From NCBI RefSeq assembly GCF_024137965.1, contig NZ_CP099975.1:3844001-3908000 (forward strand): DNA of 64,000 nucleotides, written 5' to 3'. Below, piece by piece: positions 53,234-63,207 of this stretch (position 1 is its first letter; every line of letters starts with the position of its first letter). This stretch comes from Halomonas sp. Y3. GTDB taxonomy: Bacteria > Pseudomonadota > Gammaproteobacteria > Pseudomonadales > Halomonadaceae. Position numbers and translations under genes: made by a program. Under the pieces are notes generated by a model. The model saw nothing but the letters and a program-made list of their open reading frames with translations. It had not been told where the DNA came from and made no database searches.

Positions 53234-56200
53234 TTCACGGCCTCCTGCACGTAGTCATTGCCCTCGCCATCCAGCCAGTCGATGTGCTTCATCTTGCGAA
53301 CCATGACGAACTCATCGCGGTTGGAACCGACGGTGCCGTAGTAGTTGAAGCTGTAGGAGAGCTGCGCGTAGCCGCCGATCATGTGGGTCGGCTTCGGGCA
53401 GACCCGGGTCACGGAGTTGTGCATCCCCCCGCGGGTGCCGGAGACCTCGGAGCCCGGCACGTTCACCTGGCGCTCCTGGGCGTGGTACATCATCACCATG
53501 CCGCTCTTGACCCGCTGGCTGACCACGGCCCTCGCGGCGATGGAGCCGTTGGCGTTGTACAGCTCGACCCAGTCGTTGTCCTCGATGCCCACCTCGGCGG
53601 CGTCGGTCTCGGAGAGCCAGACCACCGGGCCGCCGCGGTTCAGCGTCAGCATCAGCAGGTTGTCCGAGTAGGTGGAGTGGATGCCCCACTTCTGGTGCGG
53701 CGTGATGAAGTTCAGCGCCTTGCTCTTGAAGCCGTTGTCGGCCGGCGCCTCGAAGCTCACCAGGGTCTTGGTGTTGATCGGCGGACGGTAGGTCAACAGG
53801 CTCTCGCCGAAGGCGCGCATCCAGGCGTGATCCTGATAGAACTGCTGGCGGCCGCTCACGGTGCGCCACGGAATCATCTCGTGCACGTTGGTGTAGCCGG
53901 CGTTGTAGGAGACGTGCTCGTCCTCGAGGCCGGACCAGGTCGGGCTGGAGATGATCTTGCGCGGCTGGGCGACGATATCGCGGAAGCGGATCTTCTCCTC
54001 TTCCTTGTTGATCGCCAGGTGGGTGTGATCCCGGCCGGTGATCTTGGAGAGCGCGCCCCACGCCTTCACCGCCACCTGGCCGTTGGTCTCCGGTGCCAGG
54101 GTCAGGATCATCTCGGCCGCGTCGATGGCGGTCTCGATCTGCGGGCGACCCTTGGAGGAACCCTCCAGCTTGCGATGGTTGAGTTTGCCGAGCAGCTCCA
54201 CCTCGGAGTCGGTGTTCCAGCTGATGCCCTTGCCGCCGTTGCCGATGCTCTCCAGCAGCGGACCGATGGAAGTGAACCGCTCGTAGGTCTCGGGGTAGTT
54301 GCGCTTGACCTCGATCAGCGCCGGCATGGTCTTGCCGGGGATCGGCTCGCACTCGCCCTTCTTCCAGTCCAGCACTTCGGGCTGGGCCAGCTCGGCGGGG
54401 GAGTCATGCTGGTGCGGCAGGGTGACCAGGTCGGTCTCCTCGCCCAGGTGCCCCACGCAGACCCGGGAGAACTCCTTGGCGATGCCCTTGTAGATATCCC
54501 AGTCGCTGCGCGACTCCCACGCCGGGTCGGTGGCCGCGGTCAGCGGGTGGATGAAGGGGTGCATGTCCGAGGTGTTGAGGTCGTTCTTCTCGTACCAGGT
54601 GGCCGTCGGCAGCACGATGTCCGAGTAGAGGCAGGTGGAGGACATGCGGAAGTCCAGGGTCACCACCAGGTCGAGCTTGCCTTCCGGCGCCTCGTCGTGC
54701 CACTTCACCTCTTCCGGCTTCTGGCCGCCGAAGTCGCCCAGGTCCTTGCCCTGGATACCGTGGCGGGTGCCCAGCAGGTACTTGAGCATGTACTCGTGGC
54801 CCTTGCCGGAGCTGCCCAGCAGGTTGGAGCGCCAGATGAAGAGGTTGCGCGGGAAGTTCTGGGGGTTGTCCGGATCTTCCGCGGCGAAGGCCAGCTTGCC
54901 GGCCTTGAGCTGCTCGACGGCATAGTCCTTGGTGGACAGGCCGGCGGCCTCGGCGGCCTTGGCCAGGCGCAGCGGGTTGGCCCCCAGCTGGGGCGCGGAG
55001 GGCAGCCAGCCCATGCGCTCGGAGCGCACGTTGAAGTCGATCAGGCTGCCGGTGTACTTGCTGTGGTCGGCGAGCGGGGAGAGGATCTCCTTGATCTCGA
55101 GCTTCTCGTAGCGCCACTGGGAGGAGTGGTTGTAGAAGAAGGAGGTGGAGTTCATGTGGCGCGGCGGACGGTTCCAGTCCAGGCCGAAGGCCAGCGGGGT
55201 CCAGCCGGTCTGCGGGCGCAGCTTCTCCTGGCCGACATAGTGGGCCCAGCCGCCGCCGCTCTGACCGATACAGCCGCACATGATCAGCATGTTGATCAGG
55301 CCGCGGTAGTTCATGTCCATGTGGTACCAGTGGTTCATCGCGGCACCCACGATGATCATGGACCGGCCCTGGGTCTTGTCGGCGTTCTCGGCGAACTCCC
55401 GGGCGATGCGCGCGACCTGCTCGGCGGGCACGCCGGTGATCTTCTCCTGCCAGGCGGGGGTGTAGGGCTTCACCTCGTCCAGGGACTTGGCGCCGTCATC
55501 CTCGCCCTCTTTACCGAAGCCGCGGTCGATGCCGTAGTTGGCACACATCAGGTCGAAGACGGTTACCGCCAGCACATCGCTGCCGTCGGCCTTCTTCAGG
55601 CGCTTGGCGGGCAGGCTGTGGTAGAGCAGCTCGTCGCTGGCCCCGCCGCTCTCGACATGGTCGAAGTGCTCGTGCTTGAGCCCGCCGAAGTAGGGGAAGG
55701 CGACCTTGGCGACGTCGTCGTGGTGGTCGGCCAGGGTCAGCAGCGGCTTGATCTCGTCACCGGCAGAATCGCGGGGCTCGAGGTTCCACTTGCCCTCCTC
55801 GCCGCTCTCCTGACCCCAGCGGAAGCCGATGGAGCCGCGCGGCACCACCAGCTGATCGCGGGTCTCGTCCCACGCCACGGTCTTCCACTCGGGGTTGTTG
55901 TTCTCGCCCATGCCGTCGGCGAAGTCGCTGGCGCGCATCTGCTTGCCCGGCACGTAGCTGCCGTCCTCGCGCTGCTCCAGCTCCACCAGGAAGGGCATGT
56001 CGGAGTACTGGCGCACGTACTCGGTGAAGTAGGTGCTGGGCTTCTCGAGGTGGAACTCCTTGAGGATCACATGGCCCATGGCCATGGCGATGGCCGCATC
56101 GGTGCCCTGCTTGACCGACAGCCACTCGTCGGTGAGCTTCGAGACCTCGGCGTAGTCCGGGGTGATGGAGACGGTCTTGGTGCCCTTGTAGCGCACCTCG

Positions 56201-57006
56201 GTGAAGAAGTGGGCGTCCGGGGTACGGGTCTGGGGCACGTTGGAGCCCCAGGCGATGATGTAGCCGGAGTTGTACCAGTCGGCGGACTCGGGCACGTCGG
56301 TCTGCTCGCCCCAGGTCTGGGGGCTGGCCGGCGGCAGGTCGCAGTACCAGTCATAGAAGCTCATGCAGACGCCGCCGATCAGCGACAGGTAGCGGCTGCC
56401 CGCGGCGTAGCTGACCATGGACATGGCAGGGATCGGCGAGAAGCCGATGATGCGATCCGGGCCGAACTGCTTGGCGGTGTAGACGTTGGAGGCGGCGACC
56501 AGCTCGTTGAGCTCGTCCCAGTTGGCCCGCACGAAGCCGCCCATGCCCCGGGCGCGCTTGTACTGCTTGGTCTTGGCGGGATCCTCGACGATGGAGGCCC
56601 AGGCGTCGACCGGGTCCTTCTTCTCCTTGAGGGCGTCGCGCCACAGCTTGAGCAGCGGCTTTCTGATCAGCGGGTACTTGAGGCGGTTGGCGCTGTAGAG
56701 GTACCAGGAGTAGCTGGCGCCCCGCGGGCAGCCGCGCGGCTCGTGGTTGGGCAGGTCCGGGCGGGTGCGCGGGTAGTCGGTCTGCTGGGTCTCCCAGGTG
56801 ACCAGGCCGTTCTTGACGTAGATCTTCCAGCTGCAGGAGCCGGTGCAGTTCACCCCGTGGGTGGAACGCACGACCTTGTCATGCTGCCAGCGCTGACGAT
56901 AGCTGTCCTCCCAGCCGCGCGACTCCTCGCGGGTCTCGCCATGCTCGTTGGCGAAGGGCTCGCGGGCCTTGCGGAAGAAGTTCAGCCGATCAATGAAGTG
57001 ACTCAT
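53230..57006 (-). CDS. narG: Respiratory nitrate reductase, alpha subunit
   Basis: A 1258-residue Mo-bisMGD catalytic subunit reducing nitrate to nitrite on the cytosolic face. The FS0 ligands are His50, Cys54, Cys58 and Cys93 (STHGVNCTGSCSW and EPRGCPRG), at the same positions as in E. coli. Other conserved parts: WYNSGYIIAWGSNVPQTRTPDAHF (in part IIAWGSNVPQTRTPDAH) and RNLFIWRSNLLGSSGKG. ATG 57006 starts at the family N-terminus; longer in-frame starts upstream are unsupported. First subunit of narGHJI. Confidence 0.97.
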   Translation of the reverse strand: MSHFIDRLNFFRKAREPFANEHGETREESRGWEDSYRQRWQHDKVVRSTHGVNCTGSCSWKIYVKNGLVTWETQQTDYPRTRPDLPNHEPRGCPRGASYSWYLYSANRLKYPLIRKPLLKLWRDALKEKKDPVDAWASIVEDPAKTKQYKRARGMGGFVRANWDELNELVAASNVYTAKQFGPDRIIGFSPIPAMSMVSYAAGSRYLSLIGGVCMSFYDWYCDLPPASPQTWGEQTDVPESADWYNSGYIIAWGSNVPQTRTPDAHFFTEVRYKGTKTVSITPDYAEVSKLTDEWLSVKQGTDAAIAMAMGHVILKEFHLEKPSTYFTEYVRQYSDMPFLVELEQREDGSYVPGKQMRASDFADGMGENNNPEWKTVAWDETRDQLVVPRGSIGFRWGQESGEEGKWNLEPRDSAGDEIKPLLTLADHHDDVAKVAFPYFGGLKHEHFDHVESGGASDELLYHSLPAKRLKKADGSDVLAVTVFDLMCANYGIDRGFGKEGEDDGAKSLDEVKPYTPAWQEKITGVPAEQVARIAREFAENADKTQGRSMIIVGAAMNHWYHMDMNYRGLINMLIMCGCIGQSGGGWAHYVGQEKLRPQTGWTPLAFGLDWNRPPRHMNSTSFFYNHSSQWRYEKLEIKEILSPLADHSKYTGSLIDFNVRSERMGWLPSAPQLGANPLRLAKAAEAAGLSTKDYAVEQLKAGKLAFAAEDPDNPQNFPRNLFIWRSNLLGSSGKGHEYMLKYLLGTRHGIQGKDLGDFGGQKPEEVKWHDEAPEGKLDLVVTLDFRMSSTCLYSDIVLPTATWYEKNDLNTSDMHPFIHPLTAATDPAWESRSDWDIYKGIAKEFSRVCVGHLGEETDLVTLPHQHDSPAELAQPEVLDWKKGECEPIPGKTMPALIEVKRNYPETYERFTSIGPLLESIGNGGKGISWNTDSEVELLGKLNHRKLEGSSKGRPQIETAIDAAEMILTLAPETNGQVAVKAWGALSKITGRDHTHLAINKEEEKIRFRDIVAQPRKIISSPTWSGLEDEHVSYNAGYTNVHEMIPWRTVSGRQQFYQDHAWMRAFGESLLTYRPPINTKTLVSFEAPADNGFKSKALNFITPHQKWGIHSTYSDNLLMLTLNRGGPVVWLSETDAAEVGIEDNDWVELYNANGSIAARAVVSQRVKSGMVMMYHAQERQVNVPGSEVSGTRGGMHNSVTRVCPKPTHMIGGYAQLSYSFNYYGTVGSNRDEFVMVRKMKHIDWLDGEGNDYVQEAVK

Positions 57007-57219
57007 GGTCGATCTCCAGGCTTCTTGGAAAGTGGGTGTGACCGCCCTGGGCCACCCGGCCTGTCGTGCAGCGTGGCGCAGTGAACCGCACGCCAGACAG
57101 GAACCTTGCAGAGGATTCTGGGCGAACAATCGACGGATTACTGCCCGGTTACCTCCATATACCGCCCCTCTACCCCCAAGGTGATAGACCCGCCGAACGA
57201 GGGGGATAAGCGCGGCGAC
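57007..57219 (-). promoter_or_regulatory. narK-narG intergenic region with NarL-like heptamers
   Basis: Three heptamers in a row fit the NarL half-site pattern: TACCTCC (57150-57156), TACCGCC (57160-57166) and TACCCCC (57171-57177). This suggests a nitrate-regulated promoter for narGHJI in addition to read-through from narK. No FNR-type box was seen here. Confidence 0.55.
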
Positions 57220-58488
57220 TCAGGCCCGCCCGGCGCGGCCGCTGGCGTGGTCCCAGACCATCACCAGCATGCACACGACCAGCGAGCCATAGAGGAACAT
57301 GAAGCCGGCGGTGCGGATGCCGACCCACTCATTGCCCACCACGAAGACCAGCGGCAGCAGGGCGGCGAAGAGCCCGCCCAGGGTCAGCGCCAGGCCGCCC
57401 ACCAGGGGCATCTCGTCGCGGTGGTCGCGGTGGATCAGACGCATCAGGCTGCCCTTGCCGACCCCCATGGCCGCCCCCATCAGTGAGAGCAGCAGCAGGA
57501 AGCCCCCGAGCGGCGCCTCGTAGTGCAGGGTAATGGGGGCATGCACCCCCTCGACCCGCATGGTGAAGGGGGGGTAGGAGAGCAGGAACAGGCAGACCAG
57601 CACGAAGGCGCTGACCCACCAGCGCAGGGCACGGAAGTCGCGCCGATCGGCCCAGGCCCCGCCGATCACCTGGCCGATGCCCACCGCCAGGACGAAGGGC
57701 ACCGCCGTCAGGGCAGCCTGCTTGAGTTCGAGCTGGTACTGGGCGCTCAGATAGGCCGGCAGCCACAGTGCCAGCGCCACAAAGGCGCCGTAGAAGAAGC
57801 TGTAGACCAGTGCCAGGCGCCACAGCCGCCAGCAGGCCAGGCGGGCCAGCAGTGCCGGCAGCGCGGGGGGAGCGCTCGGCTCCGCCTCGAGGTCGTCGGC
57901 AAAGAGCCACAGCAGGGCGGCCACCACCAGCACCGGCAGCAGGTAGAGCAGCGGCGCGCTGCGCCAGCCGTAGGCCTGGCTGACCAGCGGCAGCAGCAGG
58001 TAGCTGAGCCCGGCCCCCACCATGCCGGCGCCATAGAGGCCCAGCGCCAGGCCGGCGTGGCGCCGTGGGCAGAGCCCCGCCACATAGACCAGCCCCGCCG
58101 AGAGCGACCCGGCGCCGAGGCCCAGGCCGGCACCGGCGAGCAGGAAGTGGTAGTAGTCCCGGGAGTGGGAGAGCCCCCACAGGAAGGGGCAGATCAGCAG
58201 CAGGCAGGCGATCATCACCCGCCGCCCGCCTAGTCGTTGTGCCAGCAGCGCCATGGGCAGCGCGGCCAGGGCGCCCATCGCCATGGGCATGGCCAGCAGC
58301 ACGGCGAAACGCACCTCGCCGAAGCCAAGCAGTGCCTTGAGCTCGACCCCCAGCACCGCGAAGATGGTCCAGCTGGCGAAGACCAGCGCGAAGGCCAGCG
58401 GCGAGAGCAGCACGACCACCAGGGGCCGATAGCCCCCAGTCGGCTCCTGGTCGAGCTCTGGGTCGAACTGCTGGGCGGCTGGCATCAT
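57220..58488 (-). CDS. narK: Nitrate/nitrite MFS transporter (NarK1-like)
   Basis: About 422 residues, twelve predicted helices, NNP family by context and by GLGLGAGSLSAGLVYVAGLCP and MGAAMGVGKGSLMRLI motifs resembling the nitrate-signature loops. It is upstream of narG on the same strand and divergent from narX. Start uncertain: ATG 58488 or 58485, with a GTG at 58536 adding 16 residues; none has a clear SD. Probably the proton-coupled nitrate importer or nitrate/nitrite exchanger partner of NarK2. Confidence 0.85.
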   Translation of the reverse strand: MMPAAQQFDPELDQEPTGGYRPLVVVLLSPLAFALVFASWTIFAVLGVELKALLGFGEVRFAVLLAMPMAMGALAALPMALLAQRLGGRRVMIACLLLICPFLWGLSHSRDYYHFLLAGAGLGLGAGSLSAGLVYVAGLCPRRHAGLALGLYGAGMVGAGLSYLLLPLVSQAYGWRSAPLLYLLPVLVVAALLWLFADDLEAEPSAPPALPALLARLACWRLWRLALVYSFFYGAFVALALWLPAYLSAQYQLELKQAALTAVPFVLAVGIGQVIGGAWADRRDFRALRWWVSAFVLVCLFLLSYPPFTMRVEGVHAPITLHYEAPLGGFLLLLSLMGAAMGVGKGSLMRLIHRDHRDEMPLVGGLALTLGGLFAALLPLVFVVGNEWVGIRTAGFMFLYGSLVVCMLVMVWDHASGRAGRA

Positions 58489-58640
58489 CGGGGGCCGGAG
58501 AAGGAGTGGAGTCTCGAAAGAGTCTCGGGAGCTCACCCCCGGGGGTCAAAGGGGCATCGGAGGTATGCGTTCTACCCCCAAGGGTGTAGTAGACTGGTCG
58601 AGAGCTCCGAACCATCTCCCCCGACCCATCTCGAGGCGCG
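58489..58640. promoter_or_regulatory. narK-narX divergent promoter with NarL 7-2-7 site
   Basis: TACCCCC-AA-GGGTGTA (58573-58588) is a NarL-type 7-2-7 inverted repeat, with an opposite half-site GGAGGTA at 58559-58565 and another TACCC/GGGTA-like run near 58536-58546. This indicates feedback by phospho-NarL on both transcripts. Confidence 0.65.
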
Positions 58641-60578
58641 ATGAAACTGCTGCGACACTCCCTGGTGGCCCGGATCACCGCCTCGCTGCTGGCCATCAGC
58701 GCCATGGCGCTGGTCAGCATCGTGGTGACCATGACCGTGGCGGCCGACAGCCGCGGCGACGCCGCCGCCATCAACATGGCCGGCTCGCTGCGCATGAACA
58801 CCTACCAGATCGTCAGCGCCCTGCAGCGCTTTGATCAGCGGCCCGGTGCCGAGACCCGCGCCCAGGTAGCTGAGCTGGCCGAGCGCTTCGAGCAGCGCCT
58901 GGCCAGCCCCGAGCTCAACGACGCCCTGCCCCGGGCCCAGGACCATGTCCTGCAGCACCAGCACCGCCAGCTCCAGGCGCGCTGGGCCGAGGAGCTGGCC
59001 CCCCAGGTGGCGCGGGCGACCGCCGGCGGCGACGTCGCGCCCGACGCCCTGCGCGAGACCCTGGACGAGCTGGTCGCCGAGATCGACGCCTTGGTCACCC
59101 TGCTCGAGCAGAACAGCGAATCGAAGATCCAGCTGCTCAGCGCCCTGCAGATCCTCTTCCTCGCCCTCACCGCCGTGGTGGTGGTGATCGCCCTCTACGA
59201 TATCCGCCACAACCTGGTGATGCCGCTGCGCCACCTGGTGGTGCTGGCCCGGGAGGCCGCCCACCGCAACTTCGACCACCGCACCCGGCTCTCGGGCAGC
59301 GACGAGCTGGCCCTGCTGGGGCGCACCTTCGACGCCATGGCCGAGGAGCTCGGCGCCAGCTACGCCGAGCTCGAAACGCGGGTCTCCAGCAAGAAGGCGG
59401 AGCTCGAGCGCAGCAACCGCGCCATGCAGGTGCTGCACGACGGCAGCCGTGCCCTCTACGGCGGCGGCAACGACCTCTGCGCCAGCGCCGCCCCCATGCT
59501 GCGCCGCCTGGAGCAGCTGCTCCAGATCGGCCCCATCCGGCTCTCGCTCCACGACCCCCACGACGAGCGCGATATCCCGATACTGGCCACCCACTCGGCG
59601 CGCCGCCCCGAGTACTGCCGCGACCACGACTGCCACGCCTGCCTGCTCGACCCCCAGCCGCTGACGCTGCAGGCCACCGAGGCCGGCGAGTGCCAGCTGC
59701 TGCCGGTGAGCGTGGGCGACCTGATGCTCGGCACCCTGGAGGTCTGGTATCCGCGGGACGTGCCGCTCACCGACAGCGTGAAGCGCCTGCTCAACGCCCT
59801 GGCCGACCAACTGGCCACCGCGGTCTACCTGCAGCGGCGCATCGAGGAGCAGCAGCAGGTGACACTGATGAACGAGCGCACCATCATCGCCCGGGAGCTC
59901 CACGACTCCCTGGCCCAGTCGCTCTCCTACCTGAAGATGCAGGTGGCGCGCCTTGAGCGCATGCAGGCCAAGGGGGTGGGGCCGGAGACCCAGGCCCCGG
60001 TGTTCGACGAACTGCGCACCGGCCTGGACAGCGCCTACCGCCAGCTGCGCGAGCTGCTCACCACCTTCCGCCTCAAGCTCGAGGGCCCGGGACTCGCCAG
60101 CGCCCTGCGCCAGACCGTCACCGAGTTCGGCGAGCGCCTCGAGACCCGCATCGACCTGACCGTCGACCTGCCGCCCCATCTGCTCAATCCCAACGAGGAG
60201 ATCCACGTGCTGCAGGTGGTGCGGGAGTCGCTGGCCAACGTGGTCAAGCACGCCAACGCCCACTGGGTGGCGGTATCGGTCACCTTCCGCAGCGCCCGAC
60301 TCCATGTCACCATCGAGGATGACGGCGTGGGCCTCGCGGACGACAGCTCGCCGCCCATGCACTACGGCCTGGTGATCATGCGCGACCGGGCCGAGACCCT
60401 GGGCGGCCGCCTGACGCTGCAGAACCGCGCCGGCGGCGGCACCCGGGTGGAGCTGGTGTTCACCCCCCAGACCGCCCGCCTGATCAGCCAGCACGTCGGG
60501 GCGGAGAGCCGCCCCGCCACCCCCGTCGACCCTCGGGTCGACGCCATCGCCACCGACCGCCAAGGCCACAGGGAATAA
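58641..60578 (+). CDS. narX: Nitrate/nitrite sensor histidine kinase
   Basis: A 645-residue NarX-type kinase: TM1 about 9-30; periplasmic sensor with the P-box-like DAAAINMAGSLRMNTYQIV; TM2 about 172-192; HAMP (PLRHLVVLAREAA); a GAF/Cys-rich central module with CRDHDCHACLLDP; and HisKA_3 with His421 in ARELHDSLAQSLSYLK, then HATPase (DDGVGLADD, HYGLVIMRDRAETLGG as GLVIMRDRAETLGG). Coupled to narL by a 6-base gap. Confidence 0.95.
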   Translation: MKLLRHSLVARITASLLAISAMALVSIVVTMTVAADSRGDAAAINMAGSLRMNTYQIVSALQRFDQRPGAETRAQVAELAERFEQRLASPELNDALPRAQDHVLQHQHRQLQARWAEELAPQVARATAGGDVAPDALRETLDELVAEIDALVTLLEQNSESKIQLLSALQILFLALTAVVVVIALYDIRHNLVMPLRHLVVLAREAAHRNFDHRTRLSGSDELALLGRTFDAMAEELGASYAELETRVSSKKAELERSNRAMQVLHDGSRALYGGGNDLCASAAPMLRRLEQLLQIGPIRLSLHDPHDERDIPILATHSARRPEYCRDHDCHACLLDPQPLTLQATEAGECQLLPVSVGDLMLGTLEVWYPRDVPLTDSVKRLLNALADQLATAVYLQRRIEEQQQVTLMNERTIIARELHDSLAQSLSYLKMQVARLERMQAKGVGPETQAPVFDELRTGLDSAYRQLRELLTTFRLKLEGPGLASALRQTVTEFGERLETRIDLTVDLPPHLLNPNEEIHVLQVVRESLANVVKHANAHWVAVSVTFRSARLHVTIEDDGVGLADDSSPPMHYGLVIMRDRAETLGGRLTLQNRAGGGTRVELVFTPQTARLISQHVGAESRPATPVDPRVDAIATDRQGHRE

Positions 60579-60584
60579 GCCAGG

Positions 60585-61250
60585 ATGACCGACACCTCCC
60601 ACGACACCCCCGCCAGCATCCTGATCATCGACGACCATCCGCTGCTGCGCCGCGGCGTCTCCCAGCTGCTGGAGCTGGAAGAGGACATGGCGCTGATCGG
60701 CGAGGCCGGCGAGCCCGTGGAGGGCATCCGCCTGGCCCTGGCGCTCGATCCCGACATGGTGCTGCTCGACCTCAACATGCCCGGCATGAACGGCATCGAG
60801 ACCCTCAAGCGGCTACGCGAGGAGGGCTTCGCCGGCCGGGTGGTGATGTTCACCGTCTCCGACCACGAGGAGGACGTGGTGGACGCCCTGCAGGCGGGCG
60901 CCGACGGCTACCTGCTCAAGGACATGGACCCGGACGAGATGATCCGCCAGCTGCGCCAGGCGTCGCTGGGCCGCATGGTGATCAGCGAGAGCCTCACCGC
61001 CCTGCTGGCCGGAGCGCTGCGCAGCCAGCGCAGCCAGCCGGCGGCCCCCGACATCCAGAGCCTCACCCAGCGCGAGCGAGAGATCCTGCGCGAGCTGGCC
61101 GGCGGGCTCTCCAACAAGATGATCGCCCGCAAGCTCGACATCACCGAGGGCACGGTGAAGGTGCACGTCAAGCACCTGCTCAAGAAGCTCAACCTGCGCT
61201 CGCGGGTGGAGGCCGCCGTGTGGGCGGTGCAGGAGGGCATCGAGCGCTGA
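60585..61250 (+). CDS. narL: Nitrate/nitrite response regulator
   Basis: A 221-residue NarL/FixJ-type regulator: receiver with DD at 16-17, phosphoacceptor Asp62 ([13 protein letters not shown]) and the conserved Lys (YLLKDMD); LuxR-type HTH with [37 protein letters not shown] (in part [15 protein letters not shown] and [17 protein letters not shown]). It binds the heptamers seen at narK, narG and narK2. Partner of NarX. Confidence 0.95.
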   Translation: MTDTSHDTPASILIIDDHPLLRRGVSQLLELEEDMALIGEAGEPVEGIRLALALDPDMVLLDLNMPGMNGIETLKRLREEGFAGRVVMFTVSDHEEDVVDALQAGADGYLLKDMDPDEMIRQLRQASLGRMVISESLTALLAGALRSQRSQPAAPDIQSLTQREREILRELAGGLSNKMIARKLDITEGTVKVHVKHLLKKLNLRSRVEAAVWAVQEGIER

Positions 61251-61539
61251 CCCCGCGAGGGATATCCCGCGGTTCTGTGTGGATACCTCCAAATAATCCG
61301 GGGGCCCCTGCGCCCCCCTCGCCCCCTACTCCCCTCAAGAAAAATCCCATCTCAAGCAATGGGTTGCCGCTTATCCCCCACTACCTCCCTGGAGGTATCC
61401 CGCCGTTTTCCGGCCCCTTTCGCCACGTTTCGCACCTCAACGGTCAGGCGTATCTTTCCCCCCAAGGCTCACCGTCTTGATATCGGTCAACCGATGCCGG
61501 ACGCCACGAGCACACCGCTAGACCTCAAGGGGAAATGCC
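61251..61539 (+). promoter_or_regulatory. narK2 promoter region: NarL palindrome and FNR-type box
   Basis: TACCTCC-CT-GGAGGTA (61382-61397) is a perfect NarL 7-2-7 site; single heptamers occur at 61284-61290 (TACCTCC) and 61327-61333 (TACTCCC). TTGATATCGGTCAA (61477-61490) matches the FNR/DNR consensus TTGAT-N4-ATCAA at 9 of 10 positions, about 50 bases before the narK2 start. Together they predict anaerobic, nitrate-induced expression. Confidence 0.8.
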
Positions 61540-63132
61540 ATGACCAGGAAGAATGCCGACATCGAACACTGGGATGTCGAGAACGAGGAGTTCTGGGAGA
61601 AGGAGGGCAAGAAAGTTGCCACCCGCAACCTGTGGATCTCCATCCCGAGCCTGCTGATGGGCTTTGCCGTCTGGTTGATGTGGGGGATGATCACCACCCA
61701 GATGCAGAACCTCGGCTTCCCGTTCACGGTGGGTGAACTCTTCACCCTGACCGCCCTGGCGGGGCTCTCCGGGGCCACCCTGCGCATCCCGGCCTCGTTC
61801 ATGATCCGCATCGCCGGCGGGCGCAACACCGTCTTCCTGACCACCGCCCTGCTGATGTTCCCGGCACTGGGGACCGGCATCGCGCTGATGAATCCCGAGA
61901 CGCCGCTGTGGGTCTTCCAGGCCCTGGCGCTGCTCTCCGGCATCGGCGGCGGCAACTTCGCCGCCTCCATGAGCAACATCTCCACCTTCTACCCGAAGAA
62001 GCAGCAGGGCTATGCCCTGGGCATGAACGCCGGGCTGGGCAACTTCGGCGTCACCACCATGCAGATCCTGATCCCGCTGGTGATGACCGTGGGCCTCTTC
62101 GGCGCCATCGCCGGCGGCCCCATGGAGCTGCAGAGCGCCAGCGGCACCCTGATCGGGCGCATCGAGGCGGGCACCGATACCTGGATCCAGAACGCCGGCT
62201 TCATCTGGCTGGTCTTCCTGATCCCGCTGGCCTTCGCCGGCTGGTTCGGCATGAACAACCTGCGCACCATCACCCCCGACCCGGGCACTCCGGCCCAGGC
62301 CTTCGGCAAGATCCTCGGCCTCTACGCCGTGGGGGCGGTCACCAGCGTCATCGGCATGCTGGCCCTGGTATGGCTCAACATGTGGATCGCCGTCCCGCTG
62401 ACCATCGTGCTGACCGTGGTGCTGCTGCGTCTGATCCCCGGCGACATCAAGCCGAACATCCAGAAACAGTTCGCGATCTTCTCCAACAAGCACACCTGGT
62501 CGATGACGGTCCTCTACATCCTGACCTTCGGCTCCTTCATCGGCTTCTCCGCGGCCCTGCCGCTCTCCATCAACGTCATCTTCGGCAACATGATGGAAGT
62601 GGCCGCCGACGGCACCGTCACCCGCGTGGCCAACCCCGACGCCCCCAGCGCCCTGACCTGGGCCTGGATCGGCCCCTTCGTCGGCGCCCTGATCCGCCCC
62701 ATCGGCGGCTGGATCTCCGACAAGGTGGGCGGCTCCATCGTCACCCAGATCATCTCGGTGATCATGGTGGTGGCCTCCGCGGTGACCGGCTACGTGATGA
62801 TGCTGGCCTACAACGCTACCGACCCGAACAGCTACTTCGCGCTCTTCATGATCCTGTTCGTGATCCTGTTCGCCGCCAGCGGCATCGGCAACGGCTCCAC
62901 CTTCCGCAGCATCGGCGTGATCTTCGACCAGCACCAGAAGGGCCCGGTGCTGGGCTGGACATCCGCGGTCGCCGCCTACGGCGCCTTCATCGCCCCGCGG
63001 GTGATGGGCGAACAGATCCAGGCCGGCACCCCCGAGCTCGCCATGTACGGCTTCGCGATCTTCTACGCGGTCTGCCTGGTGATCAACTGGTGGTTCTACC
63101 TGCGCAAGAACGCCTACGTGAAGAACCCCTAA
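61540..63132 (+). CDS. narK2: Nitrate/nitrite transporter (NNP family, NarK2-like)
   Basis: A 530-residue MFS protein with a longer soluble N-terminus (NADIEHWDVENEEFWEKEGKK) and twelve helices. The nitrate signature region is GIGGGNFAASMSNISTFYPKKQQGYALGMNAGLGNFGV (in parts GIGGGNFAASMSNISTFYP and GYALGMNAGLGNFGV). It likely exchanges nitrate for nitrite, serving NarG. ATG 61540 follows AAGGGGAA. Followed by usp and another narK gene. Confidence 0.93.
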   Translation: MTRKNADIEHWDVENEEFWEKEGKKVATRNLWISIPSLLMGFAVWLMWGMITTQMQNLGFPFTVGELFTLTALAGLSGATLRIPASFMIRIAGGRNTVFLTTALLMFPALGTGIALMNPETPLWVFQALALLSGIGGGNFAASMSNISTFYPKKQQGYALGMNAGLGNFGVTTMQILIPLVMTVGLFGAIAGGPMELQSASGTLIGRIEAGTDTWIQNAGFIWLVFLIPLAFAGWFGMNNLRTITPDPGTPAQAFGKILGLYAVGAVTSVIGMLALVWLNMWIAVPLTIVLTVVLLRLIPGDIKPNIQKQFAIFSNKHTWSMTVLYILTFGSFIGFSAALPLSINVIFGNMMEVAADGTVTRVANPDAPSALTWAWIGPFVGALIRPIGGWISDKVGGSIVTQIISVIMVVASAVTGYVMMLAYNATDPNSYFALFMILFVILFAASGIGNGSTFRSIGVIFDQHQKGPVLGWTSAVAAYGAFIAPRVMGEQIQAGTPELAMYGFAIFYAVCLVINWWFYLRKNAYVKNP

Positions 63133-63207
63133 CCCGCCCTGACCACACGCCCGGTGGCCGGGAGAACCCGGCCGCCCCGCCTCTACCCCGGATGCTGGAG
63201 GTGCCCC

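Noticed and set aside
53284..57084. Very long plus-strand open frame opposite narG (over 1200 codons)
   Set aside because: An antisense effect of high GC at third positions in narG; composition is repetitive Val/Gly/Asp/Leu with no domain.
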